Made by a program: the position numbers and the translations under genes
In this document: positions 52,637-61,769 of the stretch, in pieces
How positions within the stretch are numbered: position 1 is the stretch's first letter
Layout: every line of letters starts with the position of its first letter
The notes under the pieces: model-generated
What the model saw: the letters and a program-made list of their open reading frames with translations, nothing else
What the model was told of the DNA's origin: nothing
Database searches by the model: none
NCBI GenBank assembly: GCA_022820125.1
Contig: JAJEGA010000013.1
Location: 19,306 to 83,305 of the forward strand
Source of the DNA: Anaerolineae bacterium
GTDB lineage: Bacteria; Chloroflexota; Anaerolineae; Aggregatilineales; Phototrophicaceae
DNA: 64,000 nt
Direction: 5' to 3'

Positions 52637-54010
52637 ATGAAAGTCTCACGTTTGTTTGGTTTGGCAATCGCCCTGATGATGCTCTTGTCGCTTGGCTTGG
52701 CGCCGACGCTCGCGCAAGACTGCGAGGGCGAGGTCATCGAACTCGAGTTCATGAATTGGTGGGGCGCGCATCGTGAAGCGCTGATGGATACCCTCATCGG
52801 GCACTTCGAGGCGGAGAACCCCTGCATCCGCGTCATCAACCAGGTGCAGCCCTGGGATAACCGCGCGGAATTGCTCGCCACCGCCGCCGCCAGCAGCAAC
52901 CCGCCGGGCATCATCATGTCCACCCGTCCCGAGACCTATCAATTCGCGCTGTCCGGTTTGATCATTCCGATTGACGCCTATGTTGAAGCGGAGGGCACGG
53001 ACATCAGCGTCTTCTACGATGGCGAAATCGGATTGCAATACTGGAATGGCGAGCTCTACGGCTTGCCCATGCCGACGGCTGGCTTGATTTCGCCCTTGTA
53101 TTTCTACAATAAGAACATGCTGCGCGATGCCGGCTTTGATCCAGAAAATCCGCCACAGACCTGGCAGGAAATGGAAGAAGTGGCCCGCGCGGTGACGGTT
53201 GCGGACGCGATGGGCGTTGAGGTGCTGGGCACGTCTCTCGGCAACAACGGCGATGCCTTCGTATTCTGGCTCTATACCAACAACGGCAAATACTCCAGCG
53301 ACGATGGCCGCACCTTGCTCTTCAACAGCCCCGAAGGCGTGGAGACCCTGGAATGGATGGTCAACTTCACCAATGAGATCAACGGCGGCGTTGAGAACAT
53401 GACCGATTTCTTCCAGGATGTGAATTTCTCCCAGGGCGATCATCCCTTCTTTGACGACGCGCTCGCCATGCTTCACATCAACTCGGCCGCGTTCGGGCAT
53501 TTGAACAACGTCGAGCCGGATCTGTATTGGGATACGGACTCCTGGGGCGTGATGATACGGCCCTACAATGGCGATAATCCCGATGCCAAGCACACGGGCG
53601 TCACCGGTTACAATTTCGTCGGCGCCTGGGCTTACACCATCCCGGCCGCCCATCCGCCGGAGAAACAAGCGGCGGCCTTCAAGTTCGCCGAGTTCATCGG
53701 CGTTCATGAATTGGGAGGCTGCGCCTTCCTCTTCGCGCAGAGCCGTCCTTCGCCGGTGCAAGCCTGCAACGAAAACCCGGCTTACTACGAGATCAACCCG
53801 TATTGGGACAAGGTCAAAGAGGCTTTGGCTGTCGATACGCCGGTGCAAATTACGCCGGTGCAAGGGCAGCTTGCCGAGATATTGACCAACAGCGTGGAAG
53901 AAGCTTTCTTCGGCGTGAAGTCGGCGGAAGACGCGCTGAACGACGCGCATGCCGAGATGCAAGCGCTGCTGGATGAATTCTGGGCGGAGTTTGACGCCAA
54001 CAATATGTAA
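52637..54010 (+). CDS. ABC transporter substrate-binding protein, carbohydrate type
   Basis: This 457-residue family 1 binding protein has a signal peptide (RLFGLAIALMMLLSLGLAP), cleavage near LAQ|D and no lipobox. The mature region has IELEFMNWWGAHREALMDTL, a run of aromatic residues typical of a sugar site (for example GELYGLPMPTAGL), and GYNFVGAWAYTIPAAHPPEK near the C-terminus. It serves the two permeases downstream. AGGAG lies at a normal distance from the ATG at 52637. Two G/C-tract hairpins separate it from the permeases, as in the other transporter operons. Confidence 0.9.
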   Translation: MKVSRLFGLAIALMMLLSLGLAPTLAQDCEGEVIELEFMNWWGAHREALMDTLIGHFEAENPCIRVINQVQPWDNRAELLATAAASSNPPGIIMSTRPETYQFALSGLIIPIDAYVEAEGTDISVFYDGEIGLQYWNGELYGLPMPTAGLISPLYFYNKNMLRDAGFDPENPPQTWQEMEEVARAVTVADAMGVEVLGTSLGNNGDAFVFWLYTNNGKYSSDDGRTLLFNSPEGVETLEWMVNFTNEINGGVENMTDFFQDVNFSQGDHPFFDDALAMLHINSAAFGHLNNVEPDLYWDTDSWGVMIRPYNGDNPDAKHTGVTGYNFVGAWAYTIPAAHPPEKQAAAFKFAEFIGVHELGGCAFLFAQSRPSPVQACNENPAYYEINPYWDKVKEALAVDTPVQITPVQGQLAEILTNSVEEAFFGVKSAEDALNDAHAEMQALLDEFWAEFDANNM

Positions 54011-54015
54011 GCCAG

Positions 54016-54156
54016 TTCTCCCCCCATCCCCCGACCCCTTCCCGAAGTGCGGTGTCTACGCGCACCCAACAAGGCGGGAAGGAGAGAACAACTGTAATCG
54101 GGTGAGATGGATTAAGTCCCTCCCTCTTTATGGGGGAGGGATTTAGGGTGGGGGGT
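54016..54156. repeat. two G/C-tract repeats between binding protein and permease
   Basis: GTTCTCC...GGAGAGAAC (54016-54089) encloses CCCTTCCCG...CGGGAAGG, and CCCTCCCTC...GGGGGAGGGA (54117-54156) forms a second hairpin. They are related to the tracts at 40946 and 48921 and may attenuate or stabilise the transcript. Confidence 0.5.
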
Positions 54157-54215
54157 ATGGGAGAAATGTGTTGCAAGCGTCCCTGAAAACAAAGCGAATA
54201 GAACCGGAAGCCACG

Positions 54216-55142
54216 ATGAAACTGCGGCTGCAGGAGTGGTGGTTCCGCAATCGTTCCTTGATTGGCTTCGTTTTTATCTTTCCCTGGTTCGCCGGCTTCA
54301 TCATCTTTGACGCGATGCCCTTCATCTACAATTTATATTTGAGCTTCACCGATTATCAGATCGGCACAGTTGGCGTGCCTCCCTGGATCGGGCTCGAGAA
54401 TTACAGCGAGATCTTCAACGAAGACAAACTGTTCTCCAAGAGCATGTACAACACGCTCTATTACCTGGGTTACAGTGTGCCGCTGCGCCTGATATTCGCC
54501 TTCTTTATCGCGCTCATTTTGAATCTGCGCGTGCGCGGGATGGAGCTCTATCGCACCTTGTTCTACGTGCCGTCGGTGGTGCCGCTGGTGGCGGCGACGG
54601 TGATCTTCGCCGGCTTCCTCAATACGCGCTACGGCTTCCTGAATCAGTTCCTCGTCTTGATTGGCGCGGCGCCGGTGCGCTGGCTGTCGTCGCCGGATGC
54701 GATAAAACCGTCGCTGATTCTGCTCAGCCTTTGGGGCTTTGGCGCGCAGATGATCATCTTCCTCGCCGGCTTGCAAGGCATCCCGGAGGATCTATACGAG
54801 GCGGCGGCGATTGATGGCGGCACCGGCTGGCAGCGGCTCGTCTATATCACCGTTCCACTGATGACGCCGACGATATTCTTCAATCTATTGATGGGTCTCA
54901 TCGGCGGCTTCCAGGTCTTCGAACAGGTCTTCATCCTCATAGGGACGCATGGAGGACCCTTGCAAGCTGGACTTGTCTATATGCTGCATGTTTACAACAA
55001 AGCTTTTCGAGATTTTGAGTTTGGCTATGCAGCCGCGCTATCAGTGATCTTGTTCCTCATCATCTTTGTTTTGACGATCCTGCTGGTCTATACTTCCAAT
55101 CGCTGGGTGTTCTATGGCGATGCGCAAGATAATGAGACTTAA
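54216..55142 (+). CDS. ABC transporter permease, MalF/UgpA type
   Basis: This inner-membrane permease of about 308 residues starts near LIGFVFIFPWFAGFIIFDAM and has the EAA loop GIPEDLYEAAAIDGGTGWQR followed by LVYITVPLMTPTIFF. A GTG at 54168 gives sixteen more residues but no hydrophobic segment; GGAAG before the ATG at 54216 fits better. The second permease gene begins 23 bases after its stop. Together they form the sugar channel of the third operon. Confidence 0.9.
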   Translation: MKLRLQEWWFRNRSLIGFVFIFPWFAGFIIFDAMPFIYNLYLSFTDYQIGTVGVPPWIGLENYSEIFNEDKLFSKSMYNTLYYLGYSVPLRLIFAFFIALILNLRVRGMELYRTLFYVPSVVPLVAATVIFAGFLNTRYGFLNQFLVLIGAAPVRWLSSPDAIKPSLILLSLWGFGAQMIIFLAGLQGIPEDLYEAAAIDGGTGWQRLVYITVPLMTPTIFFNLLMGLIGGFQVFEQVFILIGTHGGPLQAGLVYMLHVYNKAFRDFEFGYAAALSVILFLIIFVLTILLVYTSNRWVFYGDAQDNET

Positions 55143-55165
55143 ACTTCTGTTCGTAGGTTGCGGCG

Positions 55166-56020
55166 ATGATTGAAGACCCCAGAACCAAATTGCTTCGCCA
55201 CATCTTCATTTATGCAATCCTGAGCGTGGGCGCGCTTGTCATGGTGGTGCCGCTGCTTTGGACGGTTTCCACATCGCTCAAGACGCGCGACAAGATCACC
55301 ATTCGCCGGCTTGAGCTCATCCCGGATCCGGTAGCTTGGGAGAATTATCCCTATCTCTTTGAAGCGCGCCCGATCATGCAATACGCGCGCAATACCATGA
55401 TCATCGTGGTCGCCTCGTTATTTGGCGCCTGGGTGCCCTGCACGCTGGCTGGTTACGCCTTCGCCCGCATCCCCTTCCCCGGGCGGAATGTCTTTTTTGG
55501 CATCTTGCTGGCGACCATGATGCTGCCTTATGTGGTGCGATTAATCCCCTTATTCCTGTTCTTTGATGAGATCGGCTGGACGCGCACCTTCGGTCCCTTG
55601 ATCTTGCCGCGCCTGCTCGGGCATAACGCCTTTTATATTTTCTTGTATCGGCAATTCTTCCGCGGCATTCCCGACGATATCCACGATTCGGCGCGAATTG
55701 ACGGCTGTTCCGAATTCGGCGTCTGGTGGCGCATCTTTATGCCGATGTCGCGGCCAGTGCTGGCGGCGGTATCGATCTTCGCTTTTTCCTTCGCCTGGAA
55801 TGACTTCCTGAATCCGCTGATTTACCTGGGCTCGAACAAGGAGCTCTGGACCTTGGCGCTGGGTTTGAACGCCTTGCAGGGCTTCGAGGGCGATGACAAC
55901 AGCCTCAACCTGATTATGGTCTTCTCGATGCTGATGATCATCCCGATGCTGGTCGTCTTCTACTTCGGGCAGAAACATCTGATAAGCGGCGTGACGGCGC
56001 AGGGCAGCCTCAAGGGATAA
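55166..56020 (+). CDS. ABC transporter permease, MalG/UgpE type
   Basis: This 284-residue permease is of normal length, in contrast to the enlarged copy at 5994. It opens LRHIFIYAILSVGALVMVVP, has RTFGPLILPRLLGHNAFYIF, and the EAA loop GIPDDIHDSARIDGCSEFGV followed by WWRIFMPMSRP. No ATPase gene follows, so the transporter must borrow one, possibly the UgpC-type ATPase at 7589 or one outside the window. A palindromic repeat comes after its stop. Confidence 0.9.
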   Translation: MIEDPRTKLLRHIFIYAILSVGALVMVVPLLWTVSTSLKTRDKITIRRLELIPDPVAWENYPYLFEARPIMQYARNTMIIVVASLFGAWVPCTLAGYAFARIPFPGRNVFFGILLATMMLPYVVRLIPLFLFFDEIGWTRTFGPLILPRLLGHNAFYIFLYRQFFRGIPDDIHDSARIDGCSEFGVWWRIFMPMSRPVLAAVSIFAFSFAWNDFLNPLIYLGSNKELWTLALGLNALQGFEGDDNSLNLIMVFSMLMIIPMLVVFYFGQKHLISGVTAQGSLKG

Positions 56021-56052
56021 TGTCTGCCCCAACAGGCTCTTGCGCTTCAGCT

Positions 56053-56077
56053 GGCGATCTGATAGGTCGCCCCTACA
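56053..56077. repeat. GGGCGA-type palindromic repeat
   Basis: GGCGATCTGATAGGTCGCCCCTACA lies between the permease gene and the second sulfatase gene; its stem is GGCGA...TCGCC. Confidence 0.6.
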
Positions 56078-56109
56078 GTTTTCGCCTTTAGCGCGACTTG
56101 CGGCGGGCA

Positions 56110-57576
56110 ATGTCTGATACAGCCTCTGAAAAACCCAACATCGTTTATATCGTGCTGGATCAATGGCGCGGCGACTGTCTTGGCATCGCCGACAGCGCCC
56201 ACCCGGTGATGACGCCGCATTTCGATCAGATCGCTTACGAAGGCATCTGGTACCAGCGCGCCTATGCCGATTGCCCCATCTGCATGCCGCAGCGCGCCAC
56301 GATGCTGACCGGCTTCAGCGCCAGCCAGCACGGCATGCCCAATAACTTCATGAACGGGCCGCGCACGCCCATAGCGATGGAGAACAGCCTGCCCTATCGC
56401 CTGACGCGTGAAGCGGGTTATCAGACCAAGGCGGTTGGCAAGATGCACTTCTGGCCCGAGCGCGCCCGCTTCGGCTTTGAAGACATCAGCCTGCATCCAA
56501 ACGATTATGTCAATTTCCTGGAAGAGCAGGGATACGGCGGCTTCTATCGCGGGCATGGCTTGGGCGGCAACGAAGTTTATCCGGCCGTCAGCGCCGTGCC
56601 GGAGCATCTGACGCATACCCATTGGATCGTGGACGAGGGCATCCGCTTCTTGGGGCGGCGCGATCCCGATTGCCCATTCATGCTCTGGCTGGTCTTCGAG
56701 GCGCCCCACAGCCCCTTTGACCCGCCCGAGCCATTTGATCGTCTGTATGACGACTTTGAAATTCCCGAAGCTGCCATCGGCGATTGGGTGGGGGCGGAAG
56801 ACGAGCCGGCGTCGCTAATCGCTGATCGCATCGCGCGCAAAGCCGACCGCATATCGCCGCAAGTGCTGAAGCGCTCGCGGCGCCATTACTACGGCCAGGT
56901 CACGCATATCGATTATCAATTGGGGCGTCTTTTCGGCGAATTGAAAAGCAGAGGACTCTACGACAACACCGTCATCGTCATCACATCCGATCATGGCGAG
57001 CACCTGGGCGATCACGGTCTCTACGCCAAATCGACCTTCCTGGAGTCGTCGGCGCGCGTGCCGATCATTTTGCGCCTGCCGCGAACCCCCCTCGGTCCCC
57101 CCGACGAGTCAGGGGGAAGGCGGTACAATCGGCGCGTCGATAGTCCAGCGCTGACAGCCGACATCGCGCCGACGCTATTGGCGCTTGCCGGTTTGCAGCC
57201 CGATGCGGCGATGGATGGCGCGTCGCTGCTGCGCCTGCCGCGCGAACGAGTGATCTTCGGCGAGACGCCCCAGGCCGTTTTCGCCACTGATGGACGGCTG
57301 AAATACCTCTATTATTTTGCCGGCGGCGTCGAGCAGCTCTTTGATATCGGCAGCGACCCCGACGATCGGCGCAACCTGGCAGGCGAGCCAGAACACGCGG
57401 CGGGGCAAGCGGCGTTGAAGGCGCGTTTGATCGCGTATTTAAGCGCCAATGATCGGCCCGCGGTGGTCGAGGGCGAGCTGCTGGTCCGCGAGTTGGCGCT
57501 GGATGCTGATGAACTGCGCGCGCGGAATACGGCGGCTTGGCGCGGGCCACTGCGCTACGGCGATGGTTATGGCTAG
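56110..57576 (+). CDS. sulfatase family protein with variant active-site motif
   Basis: This alkaline-phosphatase-superfamily enzyme of about 488 residues has an N-terminal metal site in YIVLDQWRGD, the catalytic Cys58 in CMPQR and VIVITSDHGEHLGDHGL as second metal site. The usual formylglycine motif is C-x-P-S-R; here the fourth position is Gln instead of Ser. The minimal C-x-P-x-R is kept, so maturation is still expected. No signal peptide, so it is probably cytoplasmic and acts on imported esters, sulfates or phosphonates. I took the ATG at 56110, four codons into the frame. It follows the permease gene by about 90 bases and may be cotranscribed. Confidence 0.87.
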   Translation: MSDTASEKPNIVYIVLDQWRGDCLGIADSAHPVMTPHFDQIAYEGIWYQRAYADCPICMPQRATMLTGFSASQHGMPNNFMNGPRTPIAMENSLPYRLTREAGYQTKAVGKMHFWPERARFGFEDISLHPNDYVNFLEEQGYGGFYRGHGLGGNEVYPAVSAVPEHLTHTHWIVDEGIRFLGRRDPDCPFMLWLVFEAPHSPFDPPEPFDRLYDDFEIPEAAIGDWVGAEDEPASLIADRIARKADRISPQVLKRSRRHYYGQVTHIDYQLGRLFGELKSRGLYDNTVIVITSDHGEHLGDHGLYAKSTFLESSARVPIILRLPRTPLGPPDESGGRRYNRRVDSPALTADIAPTLLALAGLQPDAAMDGASLLRLPRERVIFGETPQAVFATDGRLKYLYYFAGGVEQLFDIGSDPDDRRNLAGEPEHAAGQAALKARLIAYLSANDRPAVVEGELLVRELALDADELRARNTAAWRGPLRYGDGYG

Positions 57577-57587
57577 CGACGCCTGAT

Positions 57588-57971
57588 TTATTGCAGCGCC
57601 AGGTAATCCCCGACTATGGTGGTGAATTCAATGATGTTGCCGAAGGGATCGCGGCAGAAGAAGCGCGGTCGTCCCGGTATCGCTTCTACATCGTATGGCG
57701 CGTAGCCGGCGTCTTCCAGTTTCTTCCGAATGCCGGCGACGTCATCGACGACCAGGCAATAGTGACGGTTGGATGTATCACCCAGCGGCGCTTCGCGGAA
57801 GCAATGCAGTTCGGCGTCTTGCCCGAGCTTGAACCAGATGACCTCGGCATCCTGGATGCTGTTGGGCGCGGCGATCTCCGGCAAGCCAAGTAGATCGCCG
57901 TAGAAGGCGCGGGTCAGGTCTTCGCTGCCGGGCGGGCGCGGTATGCTCACGTGCTGCAAACGAACGCTCAT
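57588..57971 (-). CDS. glyoxalase/bleomycin resistance (VOC) family protein
   Basis: This protein of about 127 residues has the VOC fold plan of two beta-alpha-beta-beta-beta modules: SVRLQHVSIPRPPGSEDLTR with a metal-site His7, and the C-terminal RPRFFCRDPFGNIIEFTTIV with a metal-site Glu. Such proteins catalyse metal-dependent isomerisation, lyase or dioxygenase reactions or bind small ligands. It is convergent with the sulfatase gene, only 11 bases apart, and no partner suggests a substrate. The ATG at 57971 is preceded by GAGGG. Confidence 0.85.
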   Translation of the reverse strand: MSVRLQHVSIPRPPGSEDLTRAFYGDLLGLPEIAAPNSIQDAEVIWFKLGQDAELHCFREAPLGDTSNRHYCLVVDDVAGIRKKLEDAGYAPYDVEAIPGRPRFFCRDPFGNIIEFTTIVGDYLALQ

Positions 57972-58031
57972 CACAGTCCCTCGCTGTTTTCGCTCGCGAA
58001 TGAGGTGATTGTACCAGACCTGCCCCTAGTC

Positions 58032-58060
58032 TTGACAACTGCCCAGCGTAAGTATAGACT
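58032..58060 (+). promoter_or_regulatory. candidate promoter for the E1-SorC operon
   Basis: A perfect TTGACA (58032-58037), 17-base spacer and TAGACT (58055-58060) form a plausible promoter. An alternative -10, TATAGA at 58053, gives a 15-base spacer. Confidence 0.5.
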
Positions 58061-58061
58061 C

Positions 58062-58094
58062 TGTGTAAATGTGCGATTAATGTGCAAATGCACA
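58062..58094 (+). promoter_or_regulatory. two operator-like repeats at the transcription start
   Basis: TGTGCA-AA-TGCACA (58081-58094) is a perfect palindrome. A degenerate copy TGTGTAAATGTGCG (58062-58075) lies 19 bases upstream, about two helix turns. Both follow the -10 closely. The SorC-type regulator encoded at 60749, in the same operon, is the obvious candidate to bind here. Confidence 0.5.
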
Positions 58095-58284
58095 GCAGCT
58101 TCGCCGATGGCTATGTCTTTTCTCTTGGATCGGTTACGCAAACGCTGCTGGCTGGTTTATTAAAAGCGCGTCGCCGAGGATGATTAGCGCAGCGAGAGCG
58201 ACTTTGAATTCTCTCTGCGCGCTCTGCGTCCTCTGTAGTTAGAAAAGAATTCAGTCCGCTATTCGCCCGGAAAGGGAAGCCACC

Positions 58285-60747
58285 TTGCCCAAATCGCAGA
58301 CGATAGACCCGACTGAGGAGCGCCAGCGTTCCGTCCTATGCGCGCCGGACATCCCGATCAACGCCTATATCTCCGACCCGGAGGCGGAAGCCGCCGCCTA
58401 TTCGCGCGAGCAGCTGCTCAACATCTATCAGGACATGGTCTTGATTCGCGAGTTCGAGACAGCGCTGGACCGTTTCAAGAAGGAAGGCGTCTATCGCGGC
58501 ATCCGTTACGACCATGCGGGCCCGGCGCACTTGTCGATAGGCCAGGAGGCGGCCGCCGTCGGGCAGTGCGTCCACCTTAATCCTCAAGACTACATCCTCG
58601 GTTCACATCGCAGCCACGGCGAGATCCTGGCAAAGGGCTTCTCCGCCATTCGCGCGCTTGATGAAGACCAGCTGCTGAAAATCATGGAAGACACTATGGG
58701 CGGCCTGGCGCTGCGCGTCATCGAGTCGATTGCTGATTTCTCCAACGCGCGCGAATTGGCGCAAGCCTGGCTGATCTATGGCGCTTATGCCGAGATTTTC
58801 GCGCGCGCGACCGGCTTCAACAAAGGCATGGGCGGCTCAATGCACAGCTTCTTCCCGCCTTTTGGCATCATGCCCAACAACGCCATCGTCGGCGGCTCGG
58901 CTGATATCGCGCTGGGCATGGCGCTTTTCAAACGCGTCAACCGCCGGCCCGGCATCGTCATCGCTAATATCGGCGACTCGTCCGCCGCTAGCGGACCGGT
59001 TTGGGAGGCGATGAACTTCGCGGCGATGGATCAGTATCGGACGCTATGGGATGCCGAATTGGGCGGCGCGCCCCCAATCCTCTTCAATTTCATCAACAAC
59101 TTTTATGGCATGGGCGGGCAGCCGCAGGGCGAGACGGCCGGCTTCGGCATGCTGGCGCGGGTCGGCTTGGGCGTCAATGCCGACGCCATGCATAGCGAAC
59201 GGGTGGATGGCTACAATCCACTGGCGGTCGCCGATGCTACTCGACGCAAAAAGAGGCTGCTGCTGGCGGGGCGCGGTCCGGCGATGCTTGAGGTGATCAC
59301 CTATCGCTACAGCGGGCACTCGCCGAGCGACGCCTCGTCGTATCGCGGGCGCGATGAAATTGATCGCTGGCGCGAGCAAGACTCAATTCGCGATTTCGGC
59401 GCGTACTTGCGCGCCAATGGGCATGCCGGTCAGGCGGCGCTGGAGGAAATAAAAGAATCGACTGTTGAGGCGATTACCAGGGCAGTCGCGGCGGCGGCAG
59501 ACCTTGCCTTATCGCCGCGGCTCGATCCAGCGGATGATGCCATCGGGCGGATGATGTTCTCGCGCGAGCGGGCTGACGCGCTGGATGATCGGGCGCCGGA
59601 AGTCTTGCAGCCCTTGAGCGAGAGCCGCCTGCAGGTCACCGCGGGCAAGCATCGCTTCGGCTTGGACGACGAGGGTAAGGCGCGATCAAAACTCAAGACG
59701 CTGACCTATGCCGAAGCCATCTTCGAGGCGATGATCCACCGCTTCTATGCCGACCCGACCATGATTGCTTATGGCGAGGAGAACCGCGATTGGGGTGGCG
59801 CGTTCGGCGTTTATCGCGGCTTGACCGAGGCGATCCCGTATCATCGCCTTTTCAACGCCCCGATATCGGAAGCGGCGATCGTCGGCGTTGCCGTCGGTTA
59901 CGCGCTCGCTGGCGGACGCGCCGTGCCAGAACTGATGTATTGCGACTTCATGGGCCGCGCCGGTGACGAGATCTTTAACCAGATGGCGAAGTGGCAGGCG
60001 ATGTCGGCCAACGCGCTGCGGATGCCGCTGGTGCTGCGCGTGTCTGTCGGCATGAAATACGGCGCGCAGCACTCGCAAGACTGGAGCTCGATAGTCGCCC
60101 ATATCCCGGGCTTGAAGGTTTACTTTCCCGCCACCGCTTATGACGCCAAAGGCATGCTCAACCGGGCGCTGCGCGGCGCCGATCCGGTCGTCTTCTTTGA
60201 GAGCCAGCGCCTGTACCATCAGCCGGAGACGCTTTTCGCCGGCGGCGTGCCGATTGACTACTATGAGGTTGAAGAGGGCGAGCCCTATTTGCATCGGCAG
60301 GGGCGGGGCATCACCATCGTCACCATCGGCGCGACGCTCTACCGCGCGCTGGAAGCGGCTGAGAGGCTGGCGCGCGACCACAGCCTAAGCGCCGACGTGT
60401 TTGACGCGCGCTTCCTCAATCCGCTGAATTACGCGCCAATCATCGAATCGGTCAAAAAGACGGGCTTGGTCTTGCTGGCGTCGGACGCGACCGAGCGCGG
60501 CTCCTTCCTGCATACGATGGCGTCGAATATCTCGCAGCTCGCCTTTGATTATCTGGATGCGCCGGTCGCGGTATTGGGCGCGCGCAACTGGATCACGCCG
60601 CCGGCTGAACTCGATGACAGTTTCTTCCCCGGCGCCGGTTGGATGATCGATATGATCCATCAGCGCCTGCTGCCGCTGCCCAATTATGAACCGCAGACGG
60701 CCCAGGGCGCGGAGGAAATCATCAGACAGAATCGAGCCGGGGTCTAG
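58285..60747 (+). CDS. 2-oxo acid dehydrogenase E1 component, fused alpha and beta chains
   Basis: This 820-residue thiamine-diphosphate enzyme joins E1 alpha (residues about 30-400) and E1 beta (about 455-820). The alpha part has the start [17 protein letters not shown], the thiamine motif [15 protein letters not shown] at about 230 and the closing NN in [11 protein letters not shown]. The beta part has [20 protein letters not shown] and a C-terminal domain with [14 protein letters not shown]. It oxidatively decarboxylates a pyruvate-like 2-oxo acid and passes the acyl group to an E2. No E2 or E3 gene is in the window. Translation begins at TTG 58285 after GGAAAGGGAAG. The regulator gene starts one base after its stop. 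Confidence 0.88.
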   Translation: MPKSQTIDPTEERQRSVLCAPDIPINAYISDPEAEAAAYSREQLLNIYQDMVLIREFETALDRFKKEGVYRGIRYDHAGPAHLSIGQEAAAVGQCVHLNPQDYILGSHRSHGEILAKGFSAIRALDEDQLLKIMEDTMGGLALRVIESIADFSNARELAQAWLIYGAYAEIFARATGFNKGMGGSMHSFFPPFGIMPNNAIVGGSADIALGMALFKRVNRRPGIVIANIGDSSAASGPVWEAMNFAAMDQYRTLWDAELGGAPPILFNFINNFYGMGGQPQGETAGFGMLARVGLGVNADAMHSERVDGYNPLAVADATRRKKRLLLAGRGPAMLEVITYRYSGHSPSDASSYRGRDEIDRWREQDSIRDFGAYLRANGHAGQAALEEIKESTVEAITRAVAAAADLALSPRLDPADDAIGRMMFSRERADALDDRAPEVLQPLSESRLQVTAGKHRFGLDDEGKARSKLKTLTYAEAIFEAMIHRFYADPTMIAYGEENRDWGGAFGVYRGLTEAIPYHRLFNAPISEAAIVGVAVGYALAGGRAVPELMYCDFMGRAGDEIFNQMAKWQAMSANALRMPLVLRVSVGMKYGAQHSQDWSSIVAHIPGLKVYFPATAYDAKGMLNRALRGADPVVFFESQRLYHQPETLFAGGVPIDYYEVEEGEPYLHRQGRGITIVTIGATLYRALEAAERLARDHSLSADVFDARFLNPLNYAPIIESVKKTGLVLLASDATERGSFLHTMASNISQLAFDYLDAPVAVLGARNWITPPAELDDSFFPGAGWMIDMIHQRLLPLPNYEPQTAQGAEEIIRQNRAGV

Positions 60748-60748
60748 C

Positions 60749-61702
60749 ATGATCAATGCCGCGCGACACGAACTGCTGGCGAAAGTCGCCGCCATGTATT
60801 ATGAGGGGGATATGACGCAGAGCGACATCGCCGCCGCCCTGGATCTCTCTCGCGTCAAGATTTATCGCTTGCTGAAGGAAGCGCGCGAGGCGCAGGTTGT
60901 GCGCGTTTTAATCGATTGGCCGCTCAAACGTTCGCCGGCGCTTGAGGCGAGGCTGGTCGAGCGATTTGGGCTGGAGCAAGCGCTGGCGCTGCAAACCGGG
61001 GCGACCGATTCAGCGCTGCTGCGGCGGCAGATCGCGCAGTTGGCGGCGCGCTTCCTGGAGAGCCTGCTGGCTGATGGCGCGCGCCTGTCGATCTGTTTCG
61101 GCAGCACAACTTACGAGGTCATCAGCGCTATCCGTCCCGACTTTCAGGCGAATGTCAGGGTTATGCAGGCGACCGGCAGCCTGCCCCACGCGCTGAAGGA
61201 ATTCGACAGCTCGGCGCTGACGCGTCAACTGGCGCGGAAGCTGGGGGGCGAGGCGCGCTATTTGTCGTCGCCGCTGCTGGCTGATAATGCCGAAGCCGCC
61301 GCCGTGATCCGCGAGCAGGCGGTCGTCCGTCATGCGCTGGAGCAAGTGCGGCGCGCCGACATCGCCTTGGTTGGCATCGGCGATCTGGATCCAGCGACAT
61401 CGGGTTTCGTCCGCGCTGGCGTCGCCGGGTCGGGGCAGTTGCGGTCGTACCGTGAACGCGGCGCAATTGGCGACATGGCTTGGCAGATCTTCGACCGAGC
61501 CGGTCAACCCTTCCCCTGCGAGTTGAATGGGCGCATCATCGGGGTCACGCTGGATGAATTAAGCGCCCTGCCGCGGACGGTCGCGGTCGCCGTCGGCTTG
61601 AACAAGGCGGCTGCCATTGCTGGCGCATTGCGCAGCGGCGCGATCAACGTGCTTTGCACCGATGAAGCGACCGCAGCCAGCGTCTTGGAAGATGGCATGT
61701 AG
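60749..61702 (+). CDS. SorC/DeoR-type sugar-binding transcriptional regulator
   Basis: This regulator of about 317 residues has an N-terminal helix-turn-helix (MTQSDIAAALDLSRVKIYRL, about residues 22-41), then a linker and the SorC-type phosphosugar-binding domain (VMQATGSLPHALKEFDSSAL, VGIGDLDPATSGFVRAGVAG). In this family a phosphorylated sugar or polyol releases repression. It begins one base after the E1 stop and probably controls the operon, including its own synthesis, through the palindrome at 58081. Its stop codon TAG forms the first bases of a palindromic repeat. A GAGGAAAT-type site is not evident directly upstream, so it may depend on coupling. Confidence 0.9.
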   Translation: MINAARHELLAKVAAMYYEGDMTQSDIAAALDLSRVKIYRLLKEAREAQVVRVLIDWPLKRSPALEARLVERFGLEQALALQTGATDSALLRRQIAQLAARFLESLLADGARLSICFGSTTYEVISAIRPDFQANVRVMQATGSLPHALKEFDSSALTRQLARKLGGEARYLSSPLLADNAEAAAVIREQAVVRHALEQVRRADIALVGIGDLDPATSGFVRAGVAGSGQLRSYRERGAIGDMAWQIFDRAGQPFPCELNGRIIGVTLDELSALPRTVAVAVGLNKAAAIAGALRSGAINVLCTDEATAASVLEDGM

Positions 61703-61751
61703 GGGCGACCACAAACGAAGAAACTGTAGGGGCGAGCCATTGGGTCGCCCG
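61699..61751. repeat. GGGCGA-type palindromic repeat with an extra half copy
   Basis: A half element TGTAGGGGCGACC (61699-61711) is followed by a full copy at 61725-61751 (GGGCGAGCC...GGGTCGCCCG). The stop codon of the regulator gene is inside the first half. Confidence 0.7.
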
Positions 61752-61769
61752 CAAAGGAGAGCCAACTCA

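Larger units (their letters stand above)
57972..58284. other. intergenic region upstream of the E1 gene
   Basis: This gap contains the promoter at 58032-58060 and two operator-like sequences at 58062-58094. Further on, 58205-58250 holds a low-complexity piece with repeated CTCTGCG units and GAATTC ends, resembling degraded intergenic repeat DNA. I see no gene. The leader before the E1 start is about 220 bases long. Confidence 0.6.
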
